Assembly: GCA_965218555.1 (NCBI GenBank)
Contig: OZ244625.1
Location: 1 to 64,000 of the forward strand
From: JAPPLB01 sp965218555
GTDB taxonomy: Bacteria > Acidobacteriota > Terriglobia > Bryobacterales > UBA6623
DNA: 64,000 nucleotides
Reading direction: 5' to 3'
The notes under the pieces were generated by a model that saw only the letters and a list, made by a program, of their open reading frames with translations, searched no databases and had not been told where the DNA came from. The stretch's first letter is position 1; the number at the start of each line of letters is the position of its first letter. Shown in pieces: positions 48,360 to 56,682 of the stretch. The translations under genes and the position numbers were made by a program.

Positions 48360-48538
48360 TGTCAAGGGCGGAGCAAAATTAGGCCACTGGGGCGGAGTAA
48401 AAGTAGACCATCTCGGGGATAGGACTCGTTTCTGAAAGCGGCTGTTTTGGGGGCTGGAGCGAAGTCGGGGGACGCCTGTTAAGGCGGCCCCGGACGTAGT
48501 GGAAGCCCCTCGAAACAGCCGGCGGCTGGGCGGGGGGA

Positions 48539-49306
48539 TCAGGGGGAGGAAGAACGCTTCCGGGAACGCTTACTCTGCTGGAGACGGTAGCTCTCGCCGT
48601 TCATCTCCAAGATATGGACGTGGTGGGTGAGACGATCCAGCAAAGCGCCGGTCAGCCGCTCGGAGCCGAAGATCTCCGTCCACTCGTTGAAGGGCAGGTT
48701 CGAGGTGACCAGCGTCGAGGCCCGCTCGTAGCGCTGGCTGAAGATCTCGAACAGTAACTCCGAGCCCGTCTTCGACAAGGGGACGTAGCCCAGCTCGTCG
48801 ACGATCAGCAGGTCTTGCTTGGCCAGCTGTTTTTGCAAGCGCAGGAGACGTTTGTCGTCACGCGCCTCGAGCAACTCGTGGACCAGCGCCGCGGCGGTGG
48901 CAAAGCGGACCCGATAGCCTTTCTGACAAGCGGCCAGCCCCAACGCCAGGGCAAGGTGCGTCTTGCCCGTACCGGAGTTGCCCAGCGCCAGCACGTTCTC
49001 TCTGCGATCCAGATACTCCGAGCGCGCCAGCTCCAGGACCAAGCTCTTGTTCAGCGACGGAATCGAGCGGAACTCGAAGGTCTCCAGGCTCTTGAGCACC
49101 GGGAACTTGGCGGTCTTGATGCGGCGCTCGGTGGCGCGCTGTTCGCGATCGAGCAGCTCCAGCTCACTGAGTCGCAGCAGATAGCGCGGACAGTCCAGAC
49201 CTTCGGCCGCGCATTGCCGCGCCACTTTGTCGTACTCGCGCAGGAAGGTCGGCAGCCGCAGCGCCTTCAGCTGCGCTTCCAGCAGCACTTTCGGCTTGGC
49301 CGTCAC
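48539..49306 (-). CDS. istB: IS21 helper ATPase IstB
   Basis: A 255-residue AAA+ ATPase that helps IstA choose and commit to target DNA. Walker A is GNSGTGKTHLALALG, Walker B is LLIVDELGYVPLS. An N-terminal helical region (LKALRLPTFLREYDKVARQC) is typical. It overlaps the end of istA by four bases (ATGA or GTGA-type overlap), giving coupled translation. The protein is identical to the IstB of copy 2. Confidence 0.95.
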   Translation of the reverse strand: MTAKPKVLLEAQLKALRLPTFLREYDKVARQCAAEGLDCPRYLLRLSELELLDREQRATERRIKTAKFPVLKSLETFEFRSIPSLNKSLVLELARSEYLDRRENVLALGNSGTGKTHLALALGLAACQKGYRVRFATAAALVHELLEARDDKRLLRLQKQLAKQDLLIVDELGYVPLSKTGSELLFEIFSQRYERASTLVTSNLPFNEWTEIFGSERLTGALLDRLTHHVHILEMNGESYRLQQSKRSRKRSSSP

Positions 49307-50802
49307 TCGGCTCCCGCGTCCACCAGCGCCAGATAGTCCGCCGCTGCGGTCCTCGCCACCCGCGCCGTGGGCAGATGGGGATAATTCTCAAGTTCCAGCC
49401 GGGGTGGGCGCTGTTCGATGCGACACAGCACGAGATGCTTGACGGCATCGAAAGAGATCGCGCCGAGCCGTAAGGCGTCCCCTACGGCAGCACGGACTTC
49501 TTCGAGCGGAACGTCCTCGAGCAGACGCAGTACCTGGACATACTCTCGAGCTCCAGCCTTGCCGAGCCGCGCTTCGAGCAGCCGGCGCAGTCCAGCAAAC
49601 TCCTCGGGCAACTGCCAGCCTTCCAGCGGCGCTGCTTGCTCGAGTGCTCCGGTCTTGCGCTCCAGTAGGGCCAGATAGTGCAGCGGGTGAAAGATCAGCC
49701 CCTCACGCCCATAGCTGCGCCGATGCCGTGCGATCTCCTCGCTGCCGGCGCAGATGACGACTTTGTCCACATAGCCCTTGATGAGCACTTGGCGGTGTCC
49801 GTACTTGGTCGGCACCGAGTAGTCGTTGGTGTGGTAGCGCACCAGCGACAACGACGTCACTCTCCCAGGACGTGTCTCGCAGGCCTCATACGCCGCTGCC
49901 GGCAGCGCTAACAGCGCTTGTCGATCACGCTCGAAGCGCTCTCCGATCTTCTCTCGATGCCCGCGTTGCCGGCGCTCTCGCCTCTTGCGGCACTGCTCTT
50001 CCAGCCATACGTTCAACGCTGCCCAACTGGGGAACCGGGGCCGCGGTACGAAGAAGCTCCGTCGGGCGACCTTCACAAGGTTCTCGACCTTCCCCTTGTC
50101 GTTTCCCTTGCCCGGCCTCCCAAAACGCTCTGCGAACAAGTAGTGCGACTGCAGCTCCGAGAACGCCTGCGTCTTCTGCCGCGTCCCGTCGCCTAGGATC
50201 CGCGCCACCGCCAGCGTTGTGTTGTCGTAGAGAATCCGTCGCGGCACGCCACCCCAGTAGCGAAACGCCTCGACGTGCCCCTCCAAGAAAGCTTCCGTCG
50301 TCTCGGCCGGAAATGCCCGCACGTAACTCTCGTCGCTGTGGGGTAGATCGATGACGAAGTAGTGCGCCTTCGCCAGCACCCCGCCGATCTCCACTTGCGC
50401 CTCGCCGAAGTCCGCCTGGGCGTGCCCCGGCGGATGCGTCAGCGGCACGAACATCTCGCGCTGCGAGGTCCGCTTCAGCCGCACGTAGTCTTTGATGATG
50501 GTGTAGCCGCCCGCGAAGTCGTGCTCGTCTCGGAGTCGTTCGAAGATACGTTTCGCCGTGTGCCGTTGCTTCTTCGGCAGCGCTAGGTCCGTCTCCAGGA
50601 TCTGGTCGATGATCGGCGTGTAGGCGTCGAGCTTCGGGCGTCGAATCGGCTTCTGCCGCCGATAGCCCGGCGGCGCGGCGTAGCGCAGCATCTTGCGCAC
50701 GGTCTCGCGCGCCAGCCCGAAGCGCTGCGCCGCTTCTCTCTCGCTGACCCCTTCGACAAAGACCGCTCGGCGAACGCGTGCGTACAGCTCCACACAGTAC
50801 AT
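49303..50802 (-). CDS. istA: IS21 transposase IstA
   Basis: About 499 residues. The N-terminal helix-turn-helix (VSEREAAQRFGLARETVRKM) is followed by the integrase core with GHAQADFGEAQVEIGG (first Asp), RILYDNTTLAV (second Asp) and KGNDKGKVENLVK (Glu), then a C-terminal domain. GGAGGG touches ATG 50802; the GTG three codons later has better spacing and may be the true start. The third residue is Cys, while copy 2 has Ser, the only protein difference found. Confidence 0.94.
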   Translation of the reverse strand: MYCVELYARVRRAVFVEGVSEREAAQRFGLARETVRKMLRYAAPPGYRRQKPIRRPKLDAYTPIIDQILETDLALPKKQRHTAKRIFERLRDEHDFAGGYTIIKDYVRLKRTSQREMFVPLTHPPGHAQADFGEAQVEIGGVLAKAHYFVIDLPHSDESYVRAFPAETTEAFLEGHVEAFRYWGGVPRRILYDNTTLAVARILGDGTRQKTQAFSELQSHYLFAERFGRPGKGNDKGKVENLVKVARRSFFVPRPRFPSWAALNVWLEEQCRKRRERRQRGHREKIGERFERDRQALLALPAAAYEACETRPGRVTSLSLVRYHTNDYSVPTKYGHRQVLIKGYVDKVVICAGSEEIARHRRSYGREGLIFHPLHYLALLERKTGALEQAAPLEGWQLPEEFAGLRRLLEARLGKAGAREYVQVLRLLEDVPLEEVRAAVGDALRLGAISFDAVKHLVLCRIEQRPPRLELENYPHLPTARVARTAAADYLALVDAGAE

Positions 50803-50928
50803 CCCTCCTGCATCACACAAAACACCCCAAAAATGTTTTATGAAATGCTGGCGGGCGGTCTAGTTTTGCTCCGCCACCAGCGGCCTCAAACGGCCGCCCT
50901 GTGGTCTATTTTCGCTCCGGCGCTTACA

Positions 50929-51384
50929 CCGCAGATTGTAGATGTGGGAGGCCGAGATCGACGCCAGGCGTTGGTACTCGTGGTGGCCGTAGACGTTGTA
51001 CTCGCGCTCGAGGATGCGCCGCAGCGCCGGCCCCGACAGCCCCTCGTGGGCGGCATCGACCGCCGCCAGCAAGGCCACATCCGCGGCCGTGTAGCGGCGC
51101 GGGAAGCGATGCCGGCCGGGCTTGCAAGGCTGCACGGTCCCACTTTGACGGTAGCGCCGGATCAGCCGCGTGATCTGCGCCAAGCTGCGCCCGCTGACCT
51201 TGGCCAGATAGCGCCGCACGACACCCTTGTCTTTCTTCGACAGCCGCTGCTACTGCCGGGCCTGCAAGGCGCCCTCCACGAGGCCATAGATCTCTTTGCG
51301 GTCGGCGCCGGTAAAGCTGAGGCTGCCGCTGGAGGCCACAAACTCCCCCATCTCCTCCAGCGTGAGACGTTGAGCATGCTGCAT
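50929..51384 (-). pseudogene. Transposase (integrase-core type), truncated N-terminal part
   Basis: The minus-strand frame from ATG 51384 encodes QHAQRLTLEEMGEFVASSGS, then an amber TAG at about codon 45 (in ALQARQ-stop-QRLSKKDK), then VVRRYLAKVSGRSLAQITRL and GLSGPALRRILEREYNVYGH, SISASHIYNLR. This is the DNA-binding half of a known integrase-core transposase group. It is cut off at 50929 by IS21 copy 1, and the catalytic half is missing. Two independent lesions show it is dead. Confidence 0.7.
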
Positions 51385-51488
51385 GGTGACTCGCATTCAC
51401 CCGCAGTGTGCCCTGTCCCGACCGCTTCGTTCTCAGGATCATCTTGTGTTGGACAACTCTGGGGGCGATAGAAAGCCCCTCGGTACTG

Positions 51489-51494
51489 TACAAT
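51489..51494 (+). promoter_or_regulatory. TACAAT -10 box before a leaderless BNR gene
   Basis: TACAAT lies six bases before the GTG start at 51501. A transcript starting about seven bases after this box would begin at the start codon. No good -35 box was found at 17 bases. Confidence 0.35.
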
Positions 51495-51500
51495 CCCATT

Positions 51501-52973
51501 GTGACTATTTCGCGGCGTGAGCTCCTTGGGTCTGCTGCCGGTGCTTTGGCGGCCGCTGGAGCATGCGGTACACGTCCGGACGTTGCAGAGAAGTCGTTTC
51601 CTCGTCAGCACGACCCGCTTGTCTATGACTTGCTGCAGATGCCCGATGCGCAGCTTGCCAAGCTCGAGCAGGGCCGCCAAAACGGTCTGATCGAGTTGGC
51701 GCCGGTAAGTCTGCCACCGAATCCCGAGTCGGTTTACAACCACCGAGGTTGGCCGGTCGGGACGATGGTGGACGAGACCTTGCTCGTCGTGCACCGGCAC
51801 ATTCCCGCACACCGCTGGCGGGGCGGAGCGGAACGCGGAGCGGAACTCAGCCAGGAGCACACCTATGCGATGGTGACCCGCTCGACCGACGGTGGCGAAA
51901 CGTGGTCGGAGCCGTTCGACCTGCGCCAGGTCATGAAGCCCGAGGACCGCGACCGCGGCGGCTTTATCCCGCTTTCTCATCGCTATAAGTTTGCCCCGGA
52001 CCAAGACCCCACCCTGGGATACAAGATCCACTTGAACGCCATTGGAACGGCATCCGACGGCGGAGTAGTTGTCGTCAGTGATCACGGCGTTTTTCGCAGC
52101 GACGATCAGGGTAAGAGTTGGGTTCATTTTTCCAAGGCCATGCGGGAAGACACCACCCCCGGGGCAGTGCTCTATATCGGCCCGCGCCTGTTCGAGCATC
52201 CCGACTACGGGCTCGTCGTGGTGGGACACTCGAACATCGTGACGAAGGAATACACGAAAGGGAAGCACCCTCCCGACAGCACCAGAGGAACGGTACGCAT
52301 CGCCGACAAGATGCATTTCCGTTACTCGAAGGACGGTGGCGAGAGTTGGCGGGAAGAGGAGCAGGATCTGCCTTCGTTCGTGCGCCCTGGTGAACCGGTC
52401 GGCTTGCTTCATGACGGCAAGTTACTCATCGTTTCACGCAGCTACGATCCAGCGGCCTACGACCCCGCGACCGATACCTCGGTCTACGCGCAGTTATGGT
52501 CGGAAACCGGCTGGCATCCGCTAATGGCCAAGCACACGACGATTCGCGTCGCGGGCAAGCGGGGCCGGCAAGACACGCTCGACATCGACTACAACCCGGT
52601 AACGAAGCGGCTGGAGGCGGCCGTGCCGGCGCGCTCCGGTGGTGGCGAAGGACGCTTCCATGCCAAAGAGATGTCCCTCAACCTATGGAGCATCGACCCG
52701 AACGAGCTGTTTGCCGGCAGCGCGAACTGGCGCTTCGAATGCACCTTGTTTGCCCGGCTGCGCAACGGCGATCGGCCTGCCGATGGCCGTTTCGGTCGCT
52801 CCGACGGGTTGCACCCTGGCGGTGCCGTGATCGACTCGAAAAGGGGCGTGCAACATGTTTTCGTCTACATAGGGTTTAAGGAAGGCCCCGCAGGCGTTTT
52901 CCGCTTGACACGATCACTGGACACCCCGAAGCTGAAAGCGTTTTTGGGAGGTCCCGCGAGCTCGAACGCCTGA
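51501..52973 (+). CDS. Tat-exported BNR-repeat (sialidase-like) protein
   Basis: About 490 residues from GTG 51501, which opens a Tat leader (TISRRELLGSAAGALAAAG) with a Cys that could be lipidated (ACGTRP). The rest is a six-bladed propeller with three Asp-boxes: STDGGETW, SDDQGKSW and SKDGGESW. Sialidase catalytic residues (FRIP motif, Arg triad) were not recognised, so it may be another exo-acting glycosidase or a binding protein. It sits between the truncated transposase and a MITE-like repeat, with a second BNR gene downstream. Confidence 0.82.
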   Translation: MTISRRELLGSAAGALAAAGACGTRPDVAEKSFPRQHDPLVYDLLQMPDAQLAKLEQGRQNGLIELAPVSLPPNPESVYNHRGWPVGTMVDETLLVVHRHIPAHRWRGGAERGAELSQEHTYAMVTRSTDGGETWSEPFDLRQVMKPEDRDRGGFIPLSHRYKFAPDQDPTLGYKIHLNAIGTASDGGVVVVSDHGVFRSDDQGKSWVHFSKAMREDTTPGAVLYIGPRLFEHPDYGLVVVGHSNIVTKEYTKGKHPPDSTRGTVRIADKMHFRYSKDGGESWREEEQDLPSFVRPGEPVGLLHDGKLLIVSRSYDPAAYDPATDTSVYAQLWSETGWHPLMAKHTTIRVAGKRGRQDTLDIDYNPVTKRLEAAVPARSGGGEGRFHAKEMSLNLWSIDPNELFAGSANWRFECTLFARLRNGDRPADGRFGRSDGLHPGGAVIDSKRGVQHVFVYIGFKEGPAGVFRLTRSLDTPKLKAFLGGPASSNA

Positions 52974-53003
52974 CGGCCGGCTTAGCAGCGCTTAGTAGTG
53001 TGT

Positions 53004-53109
53004 TTCGCAAATACGGTTACGTCCCTGTTTGCCATGTAGGGGCGGGCCCCAGTGCCCGCCCGCCCAGGATGGCGGATGCCCCGCTCAGATACGTGACCGT
53101 ATTTATGAA
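53004..53109. repeat. Palindromic MITE-like repeat
   Basis: Outer arms TTTCGCAAATACGGTTACGT and ACGTGACCGTATTTATGAAA are inverted repeats of each other with three differences in 20. Inside lies a perfect GC-rich hairpin: GGGCGGGC (53040-53047) and GCCCGCCC (53054-53061) around CCCAGT. No gene is present. It may be a non-autonomous element or a structured RNA signal between the two BNR genes. Confidence 0.6.
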
Positions 53110-53213
53110 AGGGTGTACTTTGTAAATCCGTGTCAGGACGGAATTGGTTCCACAGCTAAGAGAGCGTGGATCGGAACGGGTGAGCACACCGCCCTGCTCC
53201 AAAGGAGGACTGC

Positions 53214-54230
53214 ATGAGTCGCAAGCAAAGAGGTGTAGCTCGTCGAGCGTTCCTGTCCCGTAGCGCCGCTGTCCCGGCCGCCCTGGCTACGCCGTTTTCT
53301 GGAGCAACCGCAGCCAAGCTCGACAACCCGCAACTCCTCTCCGTCGAGCGCATCTGGGACCGCGGCGCCTTCCACATGACCACCGACCTAATCCGGTTTC
53401 GCGACCGTTGGTACTGCACCTTCCGCGAAGCGACAGCCCACGCTGGGGACAACGGGAGCGTTCGCGTAATCGTCTCGGATGACTTCTCCGAAAACGGCAG
53501 CCGCTGGGAATCAACCGGCTTCCTCACCGAATCCGGCACCGACCTGCGCGACCCGAAGCTGTCGCTAATGCCCGACGGCCGGCTCATGTTGATCATGGGC
53601 GGCTCCAAGTATGAGTACGGCCGGTATTTGACGCGGTCGCCGCGCGTCTCCTTCTCGACCGACGGCACCCAGTGGAGTACCCCGCAGCGCGTGCTCGCCG
53701 AAGACCATTGGCTGTGGCGCGTGACTTGGCACAAGGGAACCGGATACTGCTTATCGAAGCTCAACCGAGGCAGTCGGACGCGCCGGGGCTTTCTCTACAC
53801 CACCACCGACGGCCTGCAATGGGACTACGTCACCGAGTTCATGGCCGCCGGAGTCAGTGAGACTACGCTCCGCTTCATGCCTGACGACGAGATGATCGCG
53901 CTGGTCCGTCCGGGCTGGATCGGCCGCAGCCGCCCGCCCTACAAGTGGTGGCAGTTTCACAAGATGAAGTACAGCATCGGCGGACCGAACTTCATCCGCC
54001 TGCCCGACGGCGGGCTCTGGGCAAGTGCGCGCCGCTATCACGCAGACGGGGCCACGACGGTGCTCGCCAGGATGACGCCCGAGAGCTACGAGCCAGTCCT
54101 TACCTTGCCGAGCGGAGGCGACAACAGCTACCCCGGCATGGTCTGGCACGACAACCTCCTATGGATGAGCTACTATTCATCCCACGAGGAGAAAACCAGC
54201 ATCTACCTCGCCAAGATCCGCTTCAGTTAG
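53214..54230 (+). CDS. Tat-exported sialidase-like (BNR) protein
   Basis: A 338-residue protein with AAAGGAGG before its ATG and a Tat leader (VARRAFLSRSAAVPAALATP). The mature part is a beta-propeller of the exo-alpha-sialidase superfamily: IRFRDRWYCTFREATAHAG, TDLRDPKLSLMPDGRLMLIM, VSFSTDGTQWSTPQRVLAED, LYTTTDGLQWDYVTEFMAAG. Asp-boxes are degenerate (STDGTQW, TTDGLQW). Function as a glycosidase is not proved. It may act with the BNR protein encoded 240 bases upstream. Confidence 0.82.
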   Translation: MSRKQRGVARRAFLSRSAAVPAALATPFSGATAAKLDNPQLLSVERIWDRGAFHMTTDLIRFRDRWYCTFREATAHAGDNGSVRVIVSDDFSENGSRWESTGFLTESGTDLRDPKLSLMPDGRLMLIMGGSKYEYGRYLTRSPRVSFSTDGTQWSTPQRVLAEDHWLWRVTWHKGTGYCLSKLNRGSRTRRGFLYTTTDGLQWDYVTEFMAAGVSETTLRFMPDDEMIALVRPGWIGRSRPPYKWWQFHKMKYSIGGPNFIRLPDGGLWASARRYHADGATTVLARMTPESYEPVLTLPSGGDNSYPGMVWHDNLLWMSYYSSHEEKTSIYLAKIRFS

Positions 54231-54552
54231 TCTAACCCCAACAGGATTCATCCGACCTGTGGCTCGTTCAGCCAGCTCGGTGGTCTTTGAAACTCCTCCG
54301 GAAGCTTCGTGTCCTTGGCTCCCCGTGCCGCGTTGATCTGCGGCTGAATAAGACCCTTTGCGGTCAAGAGTACGAGGGGCCCGGGGCGAAGAAAAGACGC
54401 CGGTCGCGGGCGGCGACCATTCTGGCCCCGGAGCCCTCAATCTCTCGGTCGCAGACTGAAGGCCTAGCAGTTCCAGGAGGCCCGATAGGCCTCTGCGTAG
54501 TATTGGGCTTTGCGAACTAAATCCTGGGATTTCTCGTGCGTCGACCCCAGTG
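54231..54552. other. Intergenic region, nothing firmly recognised
   Basis: This 322-bp stretch lies between a BNR gene and the Tn3-derived element. A minus-strand stretch reading EKSQDLVRKAQYYAEAYRAS has protein-like character but stops soon after; it may be a gene remnant. CAGTG at its end is the left target duplicate of the Tn3-derived element. Confidence 0.35.
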
Positions 54553-54609
54553 AGGGTAGCGCCCACATTCGTGTTGAAATACAACATAAGGGCGGTCCGA
54601 GCCTTGGGG

Positions 54610-55233
54610 TCAGCCCGGAGCGATCTTGCGGGTCTGGATAAAGTGGTAGAGGGCGGAGCGGGAGACGTTCAGGATCTTGGCGATCGAGCTTTTCGAGACA
54701 TCCTTATCCAACAACGCCCGGATGTCTTGCTCCTTGCCGTCGAGCCTGGATGTTCCCAAGGCCCCCTTGGGCCGGCCGAGCCGTTTCCCCTTGGCTTTGG
54801 CAGCGGCGAGTCCTTCCTTGGTCCGTTCTGAGATCAGGTCGCGCTCGACCTCGGCAAACAATCCGAACAGCGCGATCATCACCTTGGTCCGCAGGTCCTG
54901 CTTGCCGTCGAACTCGATCGCCTCCTTAATGGCGATGAAGCGGATCTTGCGCCGGACCAGGGTCTCCACGATCTGGATCACCTGAGAGAGGCTGCGGCCG
55001 AGCCGCGACAACTCGCTGACCAGCAGACGGTCGCCGGGCTCGAGCGTCCCCAACATCTCGTCGATGCGGCGCTCGAGCGGACTCTTGCGCGACGAGATCC
55101 GGGACTCGATGAACTGGTCGATCGGGAATTGGCGTTTCTGGCTGAACTCGAGGATCGCCAGCTTCTGGTTGGCGAGGTCCTGCGAACGAGTGGAGACGCG
55201 GAGGTAAGCGACGGTTTTCAAGGCGGCGTCCAA
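54610..55233 (-). CDS. Serine recombinase (TnpR-type resolvase)
   Basis: A 207-residue small serine recombinase. The catalytic Ser is in AYLRVSTRSQ near residue 14. Other landmarks are LVSELSRLGRSLSQVIQ, ALFGLFAEVERDLISERTKE, GRPKG and a C-terminal helix-turn-helix (SKSSIAKILNVSRSALYHFI). It resolves cointegrates at a res site, probably the AT-rich stretch just upstream. Length and lack of extra domains fit TnpR or invertases; the flanking Tn3-type ends and target duplication favour a resolvase. Confidence 0.93.
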   Translation of the reverse strand: MDAALKTVAYLRVSTRSQDLANQKLAILEFSQKRQFPIDQFIESRISSRKSPLERRIDEMLGTLEPGDRLLVSELSRLGRSLSQVIQIVETLVRRKIRFIAIKEAIEFDGKQDLRTKVMIALFGLFAEVERDLISERTKEGLAAAKAKGKRLGRPKGALGTSRLDGKEQDIRALLDKDVSKSSIAKILNVSRSALYHFIQTRKIAPG

Positions 55234-55444
55234 TAAAAGGTCAAATGGGGCCTATTTCGGACCGTTAAAGACTATAGTATCCAGAACATTGTATAGTCAA
55301 CTAACGTCGAGCAAGACGGACATTATTATAGACACCTGGCCATGATCTTTCCGTCTCGAAGCCAATTGGCAAGCAAGCAGATCACACGGACGGGGCGAGC
55401 GGAGTCTGTCACCAAGGAAGGCCTTGCCGCAACCCTGCTCCTAG

Positions 55445-55518
55445 CACGTCAGCCCGATCGAATGGGACAACGTCATCCTCTACGGCCAGTACGTCCTCGA
55501 TCGCGCCCGGATCCGCTT
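55445..55518 (+). pseudogene. Tn3-type transposase, C-terminal remnant
   Basis: The frame reads HVSPIEWDNVILYGQYVLDR followed by ARIR, like the conserved end of Tn3 TnpA (HLSPxGWxHIxLxGxYxW). A TAG stands directly before it and no other part of the large transposase (about 1000 residues) is present. The match is short and judged by eye; its place just inside the terminal repeat, where tnpA normally ends, supports it. Confidence 0.6.
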
Positions 55519-55707
55519 CCTTATGTTGTATTTCAACACGAATGTGGGCGCTACCCTCAGTGGTTCCGAACACCGTGGTGATGTGGTTTATAGAACTTCA
55601 CCTGTGAAACCGGCGGCCTTCGATCGGAGCGTGGAGCAGTCTCAGCCTGCCGCGTGATAAGCAATGATTTTGAGTCGTAGGCGGGCGGCTGAATCCTGCC
55701 TAGGCTA

Positions 55708-56520
55708 GGGCCTGTTAACACTAACCTCCAAGAATGTTTTATAATAAGGCCTGGAGATCACCGAGGAGCAATACCGCCGTATTGAGCCCGTCCTGCCGCG
55801 CCAGCGCGGTAACGTGAGCCTGTCGAATCTCACGGTTTTGAACGCCATCTTATATGTCGCCGAGCAGGGCTGCGAGTGGCGCGGTCTGCCCAAGCGGTTT
55901 GGCAACTGGCACACCATCTACACCCGCATGAACCGCTGGTCCAACAACGGCGTGCTGGATGCCGTCTTCGAGAAACTCCAGCGCGAGCAACTGGTGCGCA
56001 TCCGGGTCGAAGCCGTTTCGATGGACTCCACCATCGTGAAGGTTCATCCCGACGGCACGGGCGCGTTAAAAAAACGGTCCGCAAGCAATCGGCAAATCCC
56101 GCGGCGGATGGAGCACCAAGATTCATCGGGTTGCCGCGAATGCTCGAACGGCGATAACGTTCGCTCTCTCACCCGGGCAAGCGCACGACGCCCCACAGGG
56201 CCGCGATCTGCTGGCCGGACTGGGGCCGTTGCCCGCGCCGCTGACGTTGCTGATGGACCGCGCCTACGAGGACGACCCGACCCGCCAATTGGCTCTGGAT
56301 TTTGGATGGATTCCCGTCGTGCCGCCCCGTCGGACCCGTCTGGAGCCGTGGGAATACGACCACCGGCTCTACCGCCGCCGCAACGAAGTCGAGAGGCTCT
56401 TCCGGCGACGCAAGGGCTTCCGGCGCATCTTCTCGCGTTTCGATAAACTCGATGTGATGTTCCTCGCTTTCCTTCACTTCGCTCTTATCGTCGAGGCCCT
56501 GCGTTAGTGTTAACACGCCC
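55708..56520. mobile_element. IS5-family (IS427-type) insertion sequence
   Basis: The element is 813 bp. Its ends read inward as GGGCCTGTTAACACTAAC and GGGCGTGTTAACACTAAC, one difference in 18. TA lies on both sides (55706-55707 and 56521-56522), and joining the flanks gives CTAG. One transposase in two frames fills it on the plus strand. Confidence 0.88.
55751..56507 (+). pseudogene. IS5/IS427-type transposase in two frames
   Basis: First frame: EITEEQYRRIEPVLPRQRGN, WRGLPKRFGNWHTIYTRMNR, DSTIVKVHPDGTGALKK. After an A7 run (about 56068-56074) the match moves to another frame: NGPQAIGKSRGGWSTKIHRV, ALSPGQAHDAP, LLMDRAYEDDPTRQLAL, RRNEVERLFRRRKGFRRIFS. A +1 or -2 shift at the A-run joins them; programmed frameshifting occurs in this IS group, but a mutation is equally possible. 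The expected start Met codon is CTG (55751), a likely ATG change, so activity is doubtful. Confidence 0.8.
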
Positions 56521-56522
56521 TA

Positions 56523-56556
56523 GTCGGCATGGGTGGATCCAGCGACCTGGATCAAG
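56523..56556 (+). repeat. Dispersed short repeat, copy 1 (target of IS21 copy 2)
   Basis: GTCGGCATGGGTGGATCC, then AGCGACCTGGATCAAG, interrupted by IS21 copy 2 and continuing after it as ATCAAGACTTCCGG. A similar sequence without insertion lies at 60223-60268. Confidence 0.55.
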
Positions 56557-56682
56557 TGTAAGCGCCGGAGCGAAAATAGACCACAGGGCGGCCGTTTGAG
56601 GCCGCTGGTGGCGGAGCAAAACTAGACCGCCCGCCAGCATTTCATAAAACATTTTTGGGGTGTTTTGTGTGATGCAGGAGGG

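Larger units (their letters stand above)
48360..50928. mobile_element. IS21-family element, copy 1
   Basis: The element is 2569 bp, from TGTCAAGGGCGGAGCAAAA on the left to CCGGCGCTTACA on the right, with istA and istB on the minus strand. It has the same length as copy 2 at 56557-59125 but inverted orientation. The flanks ATGCGC and CCGCAG do not match, so no target duplication remains; sequence next to one end has been lost or rearranged. Confidence 0.93.
54553..55557. mobile_element. Tn3-family-derived mini-transposon (transposase lost)
   Basis: A 1005-bp unit bounded by perfect 39-bp inverted repeats (54553-54591 and 55519-55557) that begin AGGGTAGCGCCCACATTCG and end AACATAAGG; Tn3-family ends likewise begin with G-rich sequence and end in TAAG. 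CAGTG stands on both sides (54548-54552 and 55558-55562), the 5-bp duplication expected for Tn3. Inside are an intact serine resolvase gene, an upstream AT-rich region (55250-55340) with GACTATAG and TATAGTC half-sites that may be res, and a short end of a Tn3-type transposase. It can only move with help in trans. Confidence 0.85.

Noticed and set aside
54549..55562. Hin-type invertible switch
   Set aside because: Inverted repeats around a serine recombinase suggested phase variation, but their TAAG inner ends, the 5-bp CAGTG duplication and a tnpA-like remnant fit a Tn3 derivative better.
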